Source: Candidatus Heimdallarchaeota archaeon (lineage in GTDB: Archaea; Asgardarchaeota; Heimdallarchaeia; Heimdallarchaeales; Heimdallarchaeaceae). Taken from it: DNA of 64,000 nucleotides. Every line of letters begins with the position of its first letter. The first letter of the stretch is position 1. The translations under genes and the position numbers were made by a program. The stretch lies in the NCBI GenBank assembly GCA_030603365.1, contig JAUVXV010000001.1, forward strand, positions 496,001 to 560,000, read 5' to 3'. Of this stretch, positions 26,194-34,917 are shown one piece after another. The notes below the pieces were generated by a model. It ran no database searches, had not been told where the DNA came from, and worked only from the letters and a program-made list of their open reading frames with translations.

Positions 26194-27270
26194 TTAACTT
26201 AAGAAAGATGGTTTAAGAAACTCACCAATCATTGTTTTTACAAGTTTCATTCTTTTAGCAATTTGAGGAATTTCCTCTCTATTTTTTGTGATACTTACTA
26301 ACATTCCACCTTCAGTTTCTTCTAAAATGACTACACCGTCTCCTGCATCAAGAGTTTTTTCTTCTCCTTGAGCTTCAAGTGTTTGTTTAACAACTTCAGG
26401 ATATTTAGATAATATGCCTAAAACAAATTCTGCATGCTTTTCAGACATACCATAAGTTATTGTTTCAAGTAACCCTTTATCTCCAGTAAAAACAAAACAG
26501 ACTCCTGTTTTTGAGGACAGTCCTTTAACCACTGATGATATGACTCGCTCAATTGCACTCCTTTTTGTTTCCTCTAGAAGCTGTTGAGTTAATTCAACCT
26601 TCTTGTCATTTGCTATGAAAGTAGCATGAGAAATTTTTTTTCTTCCTAAATGTTCTAATAAATCTTCTACTTGACCTGAATCTGTAGTGCTTGATTGTTG
26701 AGTAGGTGTGTGTGATTGTGCTGTTGAAGGTGAGGGTGTTGTAGGTGAATAAGATTCTGTTTGTTGTACTGCTGGTTTTTCTTCTTCAACTTTAGTAGGA
26801 GCTATTGGTTCTGATTCGATAACTTGAGGTTTCTTTGCAGGAAAATAGTCATATTTTATTTGACTTGCTGCTCTTTCAGAAATTAGATTTCCCAATCGTT
26901 TTATTAAAGCAGTTTGTGATCTTGGTTCCATTTTTTCAATTGTGCCATAATCTTTAAGCTGTTCGTTTAAGTTATTTTTAATTATCTGAATTATGCTCAT
27001 TGCCATATTTTCATCAGTATCTGGTAAAAACATGCATGCTAAAACAATATTATAATATAAATGATAATCAACTCTAAAAACCTCATTTATCAAAGAAAGT
27101 GTCTGTGATTTTTTTAATTCCTCTCTAGTTTTAGTACTTGTGTCTATAACCTGAAAAACGGTTGAAAAAGCTGTTTTTGTGTTTATAACTTTGTCAAAAA
27201 CCATATCTTCCTCTAGCGTAAAAAGGCTAAATCCAACAAACTTATTCCATGCTAAATCGAAGTCGCTCAT
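26194..27270 (-). CDS. Roadblock-like protein C with helical N-terminal domain and Thr/Pro/Gln linker
   Basis: The protein (358 aa) has three parts. Residues 1-140 form a mostly alpha domain (WNKFVGFSLFTLEED, AFSTVFQVIDTS and others) of unknown type. Residues about 148-205 are a low-complexity Thr/Pro/Gln/Ser linker (TTPSPSTAQSHTPTQQSSTT). The last 130 residues are the roadblock-like domain: ERVISSVVKGLSSKTGVCFV, VLGILSKYPEVVKQTL, TLDAGDGVVILEE, GMLVSITKN. The linker suggests that two binding modules are flexibly joined. The acidic-protein gene (27396-28556) lies 125 bases upstream on the same strand and may be in the same transcript. No catalytic motif is seen. Confidence 0.6.
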   Translation of the reverse strand: MSDFDLAWNKFVGFSLFTLEEDMVFDKVINTKTAFSTVFQVIDTSTKTREELKKSQTLSLINEVFRVDYHLYYNIVLACMFLPDTDENMAMSIIQIIKNNLNEQLKDYGTIEKMEPRSQTALIKRLGNLISERAASQIKYDYFPAKKPQVIESEPIAPTKVEEEKPAVQQTESYSPTTPSPSTAQSHTPTQQSSTTDSGQVEDLLEHLGRKKISHATFIANDKKVELTQQLLEETKRSAIERVISSVVKGLSSKTGVCFVFTGDKGLLETITYGMSEKHAEFVLGILSKYPEVVKQTLEAQGEEKTLDAGDGVVILEETEGGMLVSITKNREEIPQIAKRMKLVKTMIGEFLKPSFLS

Positions 27271-27395
27271 CTTAAGTTCCTCACAGCTTTGTGTGAGATT
27301 AATTATTAATCAATATTCAGTACTTGACCATCAAACTCTATAAATTGTCTAGTATATGAATTTATTGTGGTCAATTTTAATTTAATTCTTGAATT

Positions 27396-28556
27396 TTATT
27401 TCTTCTTCTTTTTTTCTTGACGTAAGCGTCTTTTCTCCCATTTTTTCCATTTTTTGACATTCTTTGAAGATTCATTCCCGAATACAACTGCAGAATAAGA
27501 TCTCCCTTCAGTTTCCCCTAACTCACGAACCTTAAAACCTTCTTGTTCTACTCTTTTCTTTGTTTCTGAAAGCATTTGTTCTATTATGCTTTGACGACGT
27601 TGAGTTGCATCTGCGTCTAATTCTTCTACTTTTTCTTCCGTAACCACTTCTGGTTGAGGGATAATTTCTTCTGCTACTATTTCTTGTTCAGGAGTTATTT
27701 CTTGTTCAGGAACTGCTTCTGGTTCAGAAATAATCTCATCTATTGCGGATTCGTGAATTATTTGATCAAGATCTACTTTTTCAACAATTGGTTCTCCTGC
27801 TATTTCTGATGTTACCTCTACAATATCCTGTTCAGGTTCTTCTGTTGTCGAAATTATAATTTCTTCTTTGGTAATAGGAACACTAGTAGTTTCCTCTTTA
27901 AATATCAGGTTGTGAATATCTATTGGAATATTTTCAGGCTGGATTAATATCTGTTCATTGATGACTGGTTCTTTAACAATGGGAGAGGATAAATCAACTG
28001 ATTCCAGACTTTTAATATCTTTTTCTGGTAGCTCTTTTATCGTTATTTCTTCAAAATCTGTTGATGTTTCAGGAGTTTCTAAAGCTTCATCAAAATGAGT
28101 TTCTACGGTACTTCTTTTACCTTCAGAGGGAAGAGGTATCTGTTCTTTTTCAATAATTTCTTGAATTTCTGTTTTATCACTAGCATCAATTTCCCCTATA
28201 TCTTCACCTGAAACAGCTTTTGCCAAACCAATTGTAACTTCTTGAAGCTCTTTATCCAGCTGAATTTGCTCATCTGTTGGTTGGATTTCTTTATCAACTT
28301 CAGGTTCTTCTAGAATCTCTTCTTTGATTTCTTCTTCAGGTTCTTCTAGAACCTCTTCTTTGATTTCTTCTTCAGGTGCTGTATCCTTTAATTGCATTTC
28401 AGGTTCGATGCTGTTTTCTAATGTGCTTTCATCAGTAATAACTACCTTTTCAGCATGAACTTGTTCTTTAGCTAGGTCATAGAGAAATTGAGCAAATCTA
28501 ACGATATTCTTATTATCCCAATCTAGCAACTCTTTTGAATCTTCTTCATTATTCAT
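27396..28556 (-). CDS. Acidic low-complexity protein with basic C-terminus
   Basis: I do not recognise this 386-residue protein. After a short helical N-terminus (NIVRFAQFLYDLAKEQ, about 17-32) come about 270 residues dominated by Glu, Ile, Pro and Val. They include a 12-residue repeat (EEEIKEEVLEEP and one variant) and a PEQEI repeat. A C-terminal folded segment (SIIEQMLSETKKRVEQEGFK, then GRSYSAVVFG) and a very basic end (KKWKKWEKRRLRQEKKKKK) follow. It should be largely disordered, with opposite charge at the two ends. It is upstream of a roadblock-like gene on the same strand. ATG start at 28556. A tether, linker or nucleic-acid contact is possible, but not shown. Confidence 0.6.
   Translation of the reverse strand: MNNEEDSKELLDWDNKNIVRFAQFLYDLAKEQVHAEKVVITDESTLENSIEPEMQLKDTAPEEEIKEEVLEEPEEEIKEEILEEPEVDKEIQPTDEQIQLDKELQEVTIGLAKAVSGEDIGEIDASDKTEIQEIIEKEQIPLPSEGKRSTVETHFDEALETPETSTDFEEITIKELPEKDIKSLESVDLSSPIVKEPVINEQILIQPENIPIDIHNLIFKEETTSVPITKEEIIISTTEEPEQDIVEVTSEIAGEPIVEKVDLDQIIHESAIDEIISEPEAVPEQEITPEQEIVAEEIIPQPEVVTEEKVEELDADATQRRQSIIEQMLSETKKRVEQEGFKVRELGETEGRSYSAVVFGNESSKNVKKWKKWEKRRLRQEKKKKK
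28301..28378. repeat. Two tandem 36-bp units inside the acidic-protein gene
   Basis: Two copies of a 36-bp unit (28301-28336 and 28337-28372) differ at one base and are followed by the start of a third (CAGGT). Both stay in frame and encode the Glu-rich 12-residue repeat of the acidic protein. This is an in-gene duplication, not a regulatory array. Confidence 0.8.
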
Positions 28557-28768
28557 ACAGCAACCACTTTGAGGGTTGAGCTAAAATCTCAATTCTTACT
28601 ACTTTTCATGTTTTATTAACTTTTCTTAAGTTTCCATTATGTTTGATTTTTATTAGTTTCAGAAACTAAAATTAAACCTAATAAAGATGGAAACAATTAT
28701 CTAAAAAGATAAGAGTTCTGCCTACTGCTAAACTAAAATTTAAGAACTCATTTTGTAATTGTTCTATC

Positions 28769-29815
28769 ATGAGTGATTCACTCAAACCGCTATTAATCCA
28801 ACTAGTAGGCTCCTTTTCATATTATCTTATTGATGAAGCTCGTAGAGAGATAGGGAAAGATGTCTTGGAAGTTCAAATTCAAGATATTGAGTATTATAAA
28901 ACTGGAGGACGGTTTGGTGATGTTTATGTTATAGATGTATTATACTCATCCAAATTCGGGAAACACATAACAAAATTAGCTATTAAATTCATGGAAAGTC
29001 CTACAGAAGTTATTACTGAAATAAAAAATTCCTCATTTCTAGAAAAGAAATTTTCTACTCGTTCTGTTGTAAAAATTCCAAGATATGTTTATGTCAATTT
29101 GAAATCACCAACCTTTATAGCTTATGAAGGAGTAACTGGAATTAATTATGAAGATGCGCTTGATGTCAGAGATAAAAGTTTCTGGGCAGGTTATGTATTA
29201 TCAATAATTCATGAAGGTAAACCTCGTTCTGTGATCACTGATATTTATGAAGAACTCTATAGACGTCTCGTTCTTTCAATATTTGGAGGAGAAAACGTAG
29301 AGCAAGAAATTATGGAAAAATCAAAGGTTCTCATAGAAATGATGTCTGTGTCACAAGGGGGAAGTGATGCTTTTGGCGATTTCCATCAAAGTAATCTCAT
29401 GGTAAGAACTTCTCCTCAAAGCGAAGTATTAGGCATTGCTCTTATAGATCCAACTTTTTGGATGCAAGGTTCTTTTGATCGTTTTGAAGATGTAGGTACT
29501 TTTTTTGGAAGACAAGCTTTCTTAGAATTTAGAGTGAATAAACAGCTTGATACCACAATTGATGACATTCAGAAATTTATTCAAGGTTATAATGTTCATC
29601 TCAGAGAAGTTAATTCTATTCCACTTGAAGACCTATATCCCAAAGGTTATCCACTAGATTTCTTCTTAGCAATATGGGCGTTGATGGATATTCTTGATAA
29701 AACTATGAACCAGAATATCCCCTTAAATCATGTAGATATACTTCTTCTTAAAGAACTGGCTTTTCTATTACTAACAGAACATCCAATTAGTAAAGAAATA
29801 AATAATTTTATATGA
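28769..29815 (+). CDS. APH/ChoK-like kinase homologue with altered catalytic loop
   Basis: A 348-residue paralogue of the kinase-like protein at 4063-5169. Shared features are KLAIKF (K73 as the likely ATP lysine), YEGVTGINYED (119-129), GDFHQSN (203-209), LIDPTFWMQ (226-233) and FEDVGTFFG (239-247). Two active-site positions differ: the HGD of the catalytic loop is FGD (F202), and the DPE of the metal loop is DPT (T229). The aspartates remain, so weak activity cannot be excluded, but it may be a binding or regulatory pseudokinase. ATG start. The Rpn11-like JAMM gene follows after 48 bases on the same strand, which suggests cotranscription. Confidence 0.72.
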   Translation: MSDSLKPLLIQLVGSFSYYLIDEARREIGKDVLEVQIQDIEYYKTGGRFGDVYVIDVLYSSKFGKHITKLAIKFMESPTEVITEIKNSSFLEKKFSTRSVVKIPRYVYVNLKSPTFIAYEGVTGINYEDALDVRDKSFWAGYVLSIIHEGKPRSVITDIYEELYRRLVLSIFGGENVEQEIMEKSKVLIEMMSVSQGGSDAFGDFHQSNLMVRTSPQSEVLGIALIDPTFWMQGSFDRFEDVGTFFGRQAFLEFRVNKQLDTTIDDIQKFIQGYNVHLREVNSIPLEDLYPKGYPLDFFLAIWALMDILDKTMNQNIPLNHVDILLLKELAFLLLTEHPISKEINNFI

Positions 29816-29863
29816 GCCCGATGCAAGAAATATTTTAAAGAAGGAAATACAAGGTTATTTGAG

Positions 29864-30706
29864 ATGATTAACTCTAATCAAGAGATTTTAGTCTCAGCTT
29901 ACGCATTAGCTAAGATACTAGCATTGGATTCTCTGGATCATTCAAAAGAATCAGCAGGAGTATTATTAGGATATGTAGATGAGAATGGAAAAACGTTAGT
30001 TATTACAGATTTTGATACAGGAAAACAGCAACAAACCTCAACTTATGTTGTACTTGATGATGAAGCGTTAGTACAAATTGTTACAGATTTGCAAAAGCGT
30101 GATAAACGAGAAACAATAGTTGGATGGGTTCATACTCACCCTTCATATGGTTGTTTCCTCTCTGGTACAGACAAGAGCACTCAAAGAGTATATCAGAATC
30201 TTTTTTCACAAGCAGTTGCTTTAGTAATTGATCCTTCAAAATATTACAAATCATCTGATCAAAAAGACTTGGAAATTAAATTCTTTAGGTTGATTAATGA
30301 TTTAGATTACAAAGTTATTCCATTTGGAATATTCTATGATGATGTGACTACTCATCTGGCTAATCTCGTCGAATTTGATATTAAGTGGGAATTACCTACA
30401 TTATCGGCAGAAGAAGTAAAAATACTCCATCAGAAAATACATTCAATAAGCACTTCTTCAATGCTTGAGGGAGATAAACAATTATTGCATGGATTTGTTG
30501 ATGTTTTAAGTACGTCTTCAGAAGATTTTGTTTCAACAGATGAAGGTAAAGAAACATTAGAATCTATAGATATGAAACTAAATCATATCATAAGAGATGT
30601 AAACTATATCTATGGAGAAGAAACATCTAATCTTTATGCCATATTAAATGTCATTGCTGTTATTGTAATTGCAATTTCATGGTTACTAGCAGCTTTCATT
30701 GCTTAA
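29864..30706 (+). CDS. Rpn11/CSN5-like JAMM metalloprotease with C-terminal membrane anchor
   Basis: The 280-residue protein has a complete JAMM site: E29 in ESAGVLLG and GWVHTHPSYGCFLSGTD (87-103), with H90, H92, S100 and D103 in H-x-H-x7-S-x2-D spacing. The block around it (VGWVHTHP, GCFLSGTD, TQRVYQ, AVALVIDP, FFRLI) follows eukaryotic Rpn11 (VGWYHSHPGFGCWLSGVD and AVAVVVDP) more closely than short bacterial JAMM proteins. Rpn11 removes ubiquitin at the proteasome; Asgard homologues are thought to act on ubiquitin-like tags. Unlike Rpn11, it ends in one hydrophobic helix (about 257-279, AILNVIAVIVIAISWLLAAF), so the catalytic domain is tethered to the cytoplasmic membrane face. No ubiquitin, E1 or E2 gene is in the window. 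ATG start. Confidence 0.88.
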   Translation: MINSNQEILVSAYALAKILALDSLDHSKESAGVLLGYVDENGKTLVITDFDTGKQQQTSTYVVLDDEALVQIVTDLQKRDKRETIVGWVHTHPSYGCFLSGTDKSTQRVYQNLFSQAVALVIDPSKYYKSSDQKDLEIKFFRLINDLDYKVIPFGIFYDDVTTHLANLVEFDIKWELPTLSAEEVKILHQKIHSISTSSMLEGDKQLLHGFVDVLSTSSEDFVSTDEGKETLESIDMKLNHIIRDVNYIYGEETSNLYAILNVIAVIVIAISWLLAAFIA

Positions 30707-30771
30707 TCTTCCTACATCGGAAAAAAACATGTGTAGAAGAGTTTTTTTAATGAAAGTTAAACAATTTCTTA

Positions 30772-31554
30772 ATGCCTCAAATACAAATTATACCAGTACC
30801 TTCAGTTAAAATAATTGAAGTAAAGGATGATTTACTTTCTATCTTATTTGATTCTCTAAGTGAAAACAAAATACATTTAGAAAATGATGATATTTTAGTT
30901 ATTGCCAGTAAAGTAGTGGCAGTTGCAGAAGATAATATAGTCCATTATTCAACCGTAACTCCTTCAATTGAAGCCATAGAATTAGCCAAAGAAGCGCACA
31001 TGGATCCAGAATTTGCACAAGTTATTCTTGATGAATCTAATGGTAAATATACAGGAGCTGTTCCGGGTGCTATTACTACTTTGAATGAATATGGTCTTCT
31101 TGCAAATGCAGGAGCTGATCAATCCAATGCTAGAGATAAGCAGATTATTCTTTTACCCAAGAATAGTAAGAAATCTGCAGAACAAATACACAAACAGATA
31201 CTAGAAAAAATCAACTCCTATGTTGGCATTATAATTGCAGATTCTCGAACAACTCCATTAAGACTAGGCACAGTTGGTTGTGCATTAGCAACTTTTGGAT
31301 TTGAATCTCTCCTTGATGAAAGAGGCAATAATGATTTATTTGGAAGAGAAATGCATATTACAGTACGTGCAATAGCTGATCAATTGGCAACAGCTGCAGA
31401 GATTGTAATGGGAGAAACCGATGAAAGAACTCCTTTTGCTATTATCAGAGGATACCCAATCAAAAGAATAATAGAAAATGAAGAGATTAATCTTAATACA
31501 CAAATTTCTGCAGAAGAATGTATGTTCATTGGTCCAATGTTAAAGAAGAAGTGA
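30772..31554 (+). CDS. cofE: F420-0:gamma-glutamyl ligase-like protein (CofE family)
   Basis: CofE adds glutamates to coenzyme F420-0 using GTP. The 260-residue protein shows the family pattern: DDILVIASKVVAVAEDN (43-59), GLLANAGADQSNA, the LLP...SAEQI block, RLGTVGCALATFGFESL, DERGNNDLFGREM, and AATAAEIVMGE-like sequence near the end. The usual SGRPWR loop is SRTTPLR here, a divergence that may mark a specialised subfamily. Length is normal. ATG start. It overlaps the following DHPS gene by one base (TGATG), so the two are coupled; both belong to archaeal C1-carrier or redox coenzyme synthesis. Confidence 0.82.
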   Translation: MPQIQIIPVPSVKIIEVKDDLLSILFDSLSENKIHLENDDILVIASKVVAVAEDNIVHYSTVTPSIEAIELAKEAHMDPEFAQVILDESNGKYTGAVPGAITTLNEYGLLANAGADQSNARDKQIILLPKNSKKSAEQIHKQILEKINSYVGIIIADSRTTPLRLGTVGCALATFGFESLLDERGNNDLFGREMHITVRAIADQLATAAEIVMGETDERTPFAIIRGYPIKRIIENEEINLNTQISAEECMFIGPMLKKK

Positions 31555-32426
31555 TGAGGGGATTAAGTGTGATCAGAGGATATTTAGGTTCTTTAGAAGT
31601 TGGAGATGAATTACCAGTAAGGATTGTTGGAGTTGTAAATCTATCACCTGCTTCATTTTTCCAAGGTTCAATTGCAGCTTCAAAATTAGAACTTGAGAAA
31701 AAAGTACTAGCAATGATAGATGAAGGCGTAAATTGTATAGATATAGGAGCCCAATCAACTAGACCGATTCAAATTTATGGAGGCAAAGGTCGAGTTGATC
31801 AAGAAATGGAATTGGAACTGGTAAAAACTGCTTTAGAAATTAGCATGGATATATTAAGTAGTTATGATGAAATTGAAATTTCAGTTGATACTCAAAGAAA
31901 AAACGTTGCTGAATATGCATTGAATAAAGGAATCAAAATAATAAATGATATCTCAGGTTTTAAGAAAGAAATAGAGATGGCAAAGATAATCGCTAATTTT
32001 AGCGCATCTGCTGTAGTTATGGCTGCAAGGAAAGAACCAGGGGATATTTTTACTCTTGAGGATATATCTCTAGAATTAGAAAAAAGTGTAGAAATTGGGT
32101 TAAAGTATGGTATTCAAGAAAATAGAATTATTGTTGACCCAGGTATTGGAAGCTGGGAAGCTAGAGATTATAGACATGATTATACTATCATTAAGAATCT
32201 CGAGAAATTTAGGGATCTCAAAAAACCAATTTATATCGGTATAAGCAGGAAAACATCAATCGGTAAAGCTTTAAATGATGCACCAGCAGATCAAAGATTG
32301 TTCGGTTCGATTGGTGCAACAATAATCTCTTTAGTTAAAGGAGTTCATATTGTTCGAACCCACGATGTTAAACCAACTTTAGATGCCATTCGTGTAGGAG
32401 AAGTAATTTTGAATTATGATGAATAA
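31554..32426 (+). CDS. folP: Dihydropteroate synthase-family protein
   Basis: DHPS joins a pterin pyrophosphate to an aminobenzoate-type group in folate synthesis; archaeal homologues may act on methanopterin precursors. The protein (290 aa) has the TIM-barrel signatures: GVVNLSPASFF, INCxDIG-like NCIDIGAQSTRP, ISVDTQRKNVAEYA, IINDISG, VDPGIGSWEARDY, IGISRKTSIGKAL, and the closing VRTHDVKPTLDAI. These are the positions that bind the pterin and diphosphate. ATG 31554 overlaps the stop of the CofE-like gene. An in-frame ATG at 31518 lies inside that gene and would add residues outside the family N-terminus. It is convergent with the GHMP kinase gene, 5 bases apart. Confidence 0.85.
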   Translation: MRGLSVIRGYLGSLEVGDELPVRIVGVVNLSPASFFQGSIAASKLELEKKVLAMIDEGVNCIDIGAQSTRPIQIYGGKGRVDQEMELELVKTALEISMDILSSYDEIEISVDTQRKNVAEYALNKGIKIINDISGFKKEIEMAKIIANFSASAVVMAARKEPGDIFTLEDISLELEKSVEIGLKYGIQENRIIVDPGIGSWEARDYRHDYTIIKNLEKFRDLKKPIYIGISRKTSIGKALNDAPADQRLFGSIGATIISLVKGVHIVRTHDVKPTLDAIRVGEVILNYDE

Positions 32427-32431
32427 TTCCA

Positions 32432-33517
32432 TTAGATAGACTTGAAATTCACTCCCTCATCTATTTCAACTACCTTAACTGGTAAATTCAAATTTTGCTT
32501 TAAGACTTTTGCAATTTTTTGAGTATTATCTTTTGTCATAATTACTACACTTCCTCCTAATCCTGCTCCTGTTAATTTACCTCCAAGTGCTCCCAATGAT
32601 AAACTCTGTTCTACAATTTTATCTAAAACAGGTAAAGAAACTCCAACTCCATCTTTAAGTGCAGTATGCTGAGATGTCAATAACTCACCCAGTAATTCAA
32701 TATCTGGAGAAGATTTTTTTAGTTCTATTTCCGCTTGTTCAGTGTTTTCTTTAATTGAAATAACAGCTTTAAGAATTTTAAATTCAGATTGAGTTAATTT
32801 ACTCTTTTTGTTTTCTAGTAGATCGGATGATAAATCGCATAATTCTAATTGAGTTAACGATGCAAACCGATTAACTACTCTCTTGATTGTATCTACTTTA
32901 TCTCCATGTACATTACTAGTAAGTTTAGGAGTTTGACTATCGACAACAATTAGATCTATATCAGGTTGTTTTAGTTGTACTAGTTTTGGTGGTTCAGTAC
33001 ATGATAACCTTATAATTTTCCCATAAGAACAAGCATACTGATCCATTCTTCCACAAGGTATTCCTAGAATATTGTGTTCAGCATCATAAGCAAGTTCAGC
33101 AATCTGATCTTTCTTCAGGTTTAAGTTTGTAATCCCTCCAATGTTCTGGATCCAGCTCACTAGAAGAGCTGCAGAACTAGATAATCCACTAGCTATTGGA
33201 ATCTGGCTTTCAATAAATGCATTAAGCGAAGGTATCTCTATATCTGGTTGAAATCTCTTAAGTGCTAACAATCCTGCTTCTAAGTATGCTTCTAAACTCC
33301 CACTCTTAGTAGTTAAAGAGGATATAGATTTGGAGATGGTTGTTTCTTGATGTAAATCCTTGCTGGTGATGTGAATGGAATCACTATTACTTAATTCAGA
33401 GGAAATTGATAATCTGAGGTTGATTGCAGAAGGAATAACGTTGAGTTGGAGATAATCTTGATGTTCTCCATAAAGACAAACTCTTGCTGGTGATGATGAA
33501 TAAAACATTAGTTTCAT
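32432..33517 (-). CDS. GHMP-family sugar kinase, galactokinase-like
   Basis: The protein (361 aa) carries the three GHMP motifs: PARVCLYGEHQDYL (residues 10-23, matching the galactokinase GEHTDY signature), the ATP loop PIASGLSSSAAL, and GKLTGAGLGGSVV near the C-terminus. A catalytic aspartate candidate lies in GRMDQYA. GEHQDY rather than GEHTDY is seen in relatives that act on other sugars, so galactose is not certain. The product would be a sugar 1-phosphate for nucleotide-sugar synthesis, relevant to the glycosylated surface proteins encoded nearby. ATG 33517 (a second ATG lies three codons later). Confidence 0.85.
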   Translation of the reverse strand: MKLMFYSSSPARVCLYGEHQDYLQLNVIPSAINLRLSISSELSNSDSIHITSKDLHQETTISKSISSLTTKSGSLEAYLEAGLLALKRFQPDIEIPSLNAFIESQIPIASGLSSSAALLVSWIQNIGGITNLNLKKDQIAELAYDAEHNILGIPCGRMDQYACSYGKIIRLSCTEPPKLVQLKQPDIDLIVVDSQTPKLTSNVHGDKVDTIKRVVNRFASLTQLELCDLSSDLLENKKSKLTQSEFKILKAVISIKENTEQAEIELKKSSPDIELLGELLTSQHTALKDGVGVSLPVLDKIVEQSLSLGALGGKLTGAGLGGSVVIMTKDNTQKIAKVLKQNLNLPVKVVEIDEGVNFKSI

Positions 33518-33608
33518 TAAAATCTTATTTAAACAGCTTAATAATTTTTATCGTCTATTAGAAAGAAACGGCTTTAAATCGCTCTTTCCTTTTTCCGACT
33601 TAACAAAG

Positions 33609-33617
33609 TATATAAAG
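33609..33617 (+). promoter_or_regulatory. TATA box of the AAA+ ATPase gene
   Basis: TATATAAAG lies 34 bases before the TTG start at 33647, giving a predicted start of transcription near 33639. The GGGG at 33638-33641 lies right at that point, so a ribosome-binding role is uncertain. Confidence 0.5.
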
Positions 33618-33646
33618 AAAATCTGTGAATAAAAACTGGGGATACA

Positions 33647-34894
33647 TTGTCAGAAAATTTATTAGATCGAGTATTCAAGATTTCTCAATACATCAAAGAT
33701 GATGACTTTGACGTCCAGAATCAAGAATTCAGACGAGACCCTTGGACAATGGACCCTCTTGCAGAATTATATATTTCTTCTGAAAAACTCAATAGTCAAG
33801 TAGCTCGTTTAGTTCAGATTGTTAGTACTGGTAGCTCCATAAACTCAATTATAGGTGATATAAAATCTGGAAAATCATATTTGATGAATCTCCTGAAAGA
33901 AGGTTTGAAAGAATCTTTATGGAAATATACTGACTTCGATAAGATTCATGTTATATTATTTACCGAAGAAGACTTCAAAGAATACACCTTCACTAAATAT
34001 GTACAAAAAATCTCAGAAAGTGTGTTGAATAAGTTTTTCCCTACTAAAGAATTGAATACATATGAGCTACAAAATCATGTTAAAAATACTAACTCATTAA
34101 TTGTAGTATTATTAGATGATTTTATAGGAGATAAATTACGTGATATCTCCAGTGATACTGCTAAATTACACAAATCACTGAAAGGTAATTTTTCATGTAT
34201 ACTTTCTTTCAACGTAAATGACATGCCCTTGAGCTTATCCGGTTTAAAAGCAAAGGGATGGGATCATTTCACATATACTATAAGAATTCCAGAGCTATCT
34301 TTAATGGAAGCAAAAAATCTCATTCGTTCTAGAATGTGTTATGCTCTGAATAAAACCTCATTTAGAGTCACTGAAGTGTTCTCCGAAAGTGCAATTGAAA
34401 GAGCTTGGAGTACCGCCAAAGGTAACCCGTGGATTTTAATTTCTATCCTCTCAAATGCTTACTCTTACTCTTTAAAGAAAGGATCGAGAACTGTAAGGGA
34501 AATTGATGTATCTGAAGTTATTGATCTCTTTTCACCATCAACTGTTCAAGATGGTCTCGAAGATCATGATAGGTTTATGATACAACAAGCATTAAACAAC
34601 TTTCCTTATAGAGAAAGACAAGTTTGTGAGTTTCTTATGCATCAAAATGCAACAGCTAAAGAGATAACCATTCATCTGTACGGAGAACTTCCCTCATCAG
34701 AATATAGAAGCAAGTACATGGGAACAAAGAGTTTTCTTAAAAGATTAAAAGACAAAAATGTAGTTGTTATTACTGGTGAGAAAGGGAGATCTTTATTATT
34801 TGGATTAAATCCTAAAATGAAAGAAAGGTTGACTCAAGTAACTAGTAAAAGTCAGCAGAGCATTTCTGATGAACAAGAATCTATCGCATTTTAA
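33647..34894 (+). CDS. AAA+/STAND-type ATPase with C-terminal winged helix
   Basis: The 415-residue protein has an N-terminal ATPase domain with Walker A GDIKSGKS (70-77) and a Walker B-like strand LIVVLLDDF (about 149-157), a helical lid, and a C-terminal winged-helix region (about 310-395, RERQVCEFLMHQNATAKEIT). The plan resembles Orc1/Cdc6-type or archaeal STAND ATPases that bind DNA, but the initiator-specific motifs cannot be recognised. No Cdc6 origin-like repeats are seen beside it. The only fitting start is TTG at 33647, 34 bases after a good TATA box. The gene stands alone; the downstream neighbour is convergent. Confidence 0.65.
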   Translation: MSENLLDRVFKISQYIKDDDFDVQNQEFRRDPWTMDPLAELYISSEKLNSQVARLVQIVSTGSSINSIIGDIKSGKSYLMNLLKEGLKESLWKYTDFDKIHVILFTEEDFKEYTFTKYVQKISESVLNKFFPTKELNTYELQNHVKNTNSLIVVLLDDFIGDKLRDISSDTAKLHKSLKGNFSCILSFNVNDMPLSLSGLKAKGWDHFTYTIRIPELSLMEAKNLIRSRMCYALNKTSFRVTEVFSESAIERAWSTAKGNPWILISILSNAYSYSLKKGSRTVREIDVSEVIDLFSPSTVQDGLEDHDRFMIQQALNNFPYRERQVCEFLMHQNATAKEITIHLYGELPSSEYRSKYMGTKSFLKRLKDKNVVVITGEKGRSLLFGLNPKMKERLTQVTSKSQQSISDEQESIAF

Positions 34895-34917
34895 AATAAA
34901 GAAAAAGAAATGAAAAA

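Noticed and set aside
28301..28378. Two 36-bp tandem units that look like the start of a CRISPR array
   Set aside because: The copies abut without spacers, are in frame and encode a Glu-rich protein repeat.
33647..34894. AAA+ gene and its flanks as a replication origin with Orc1/Cdc6
   Set aside because: No clear origin repeats are seen beside the gene, and the protein lacks recognisable Orc1/Cdc6-specific motifs.
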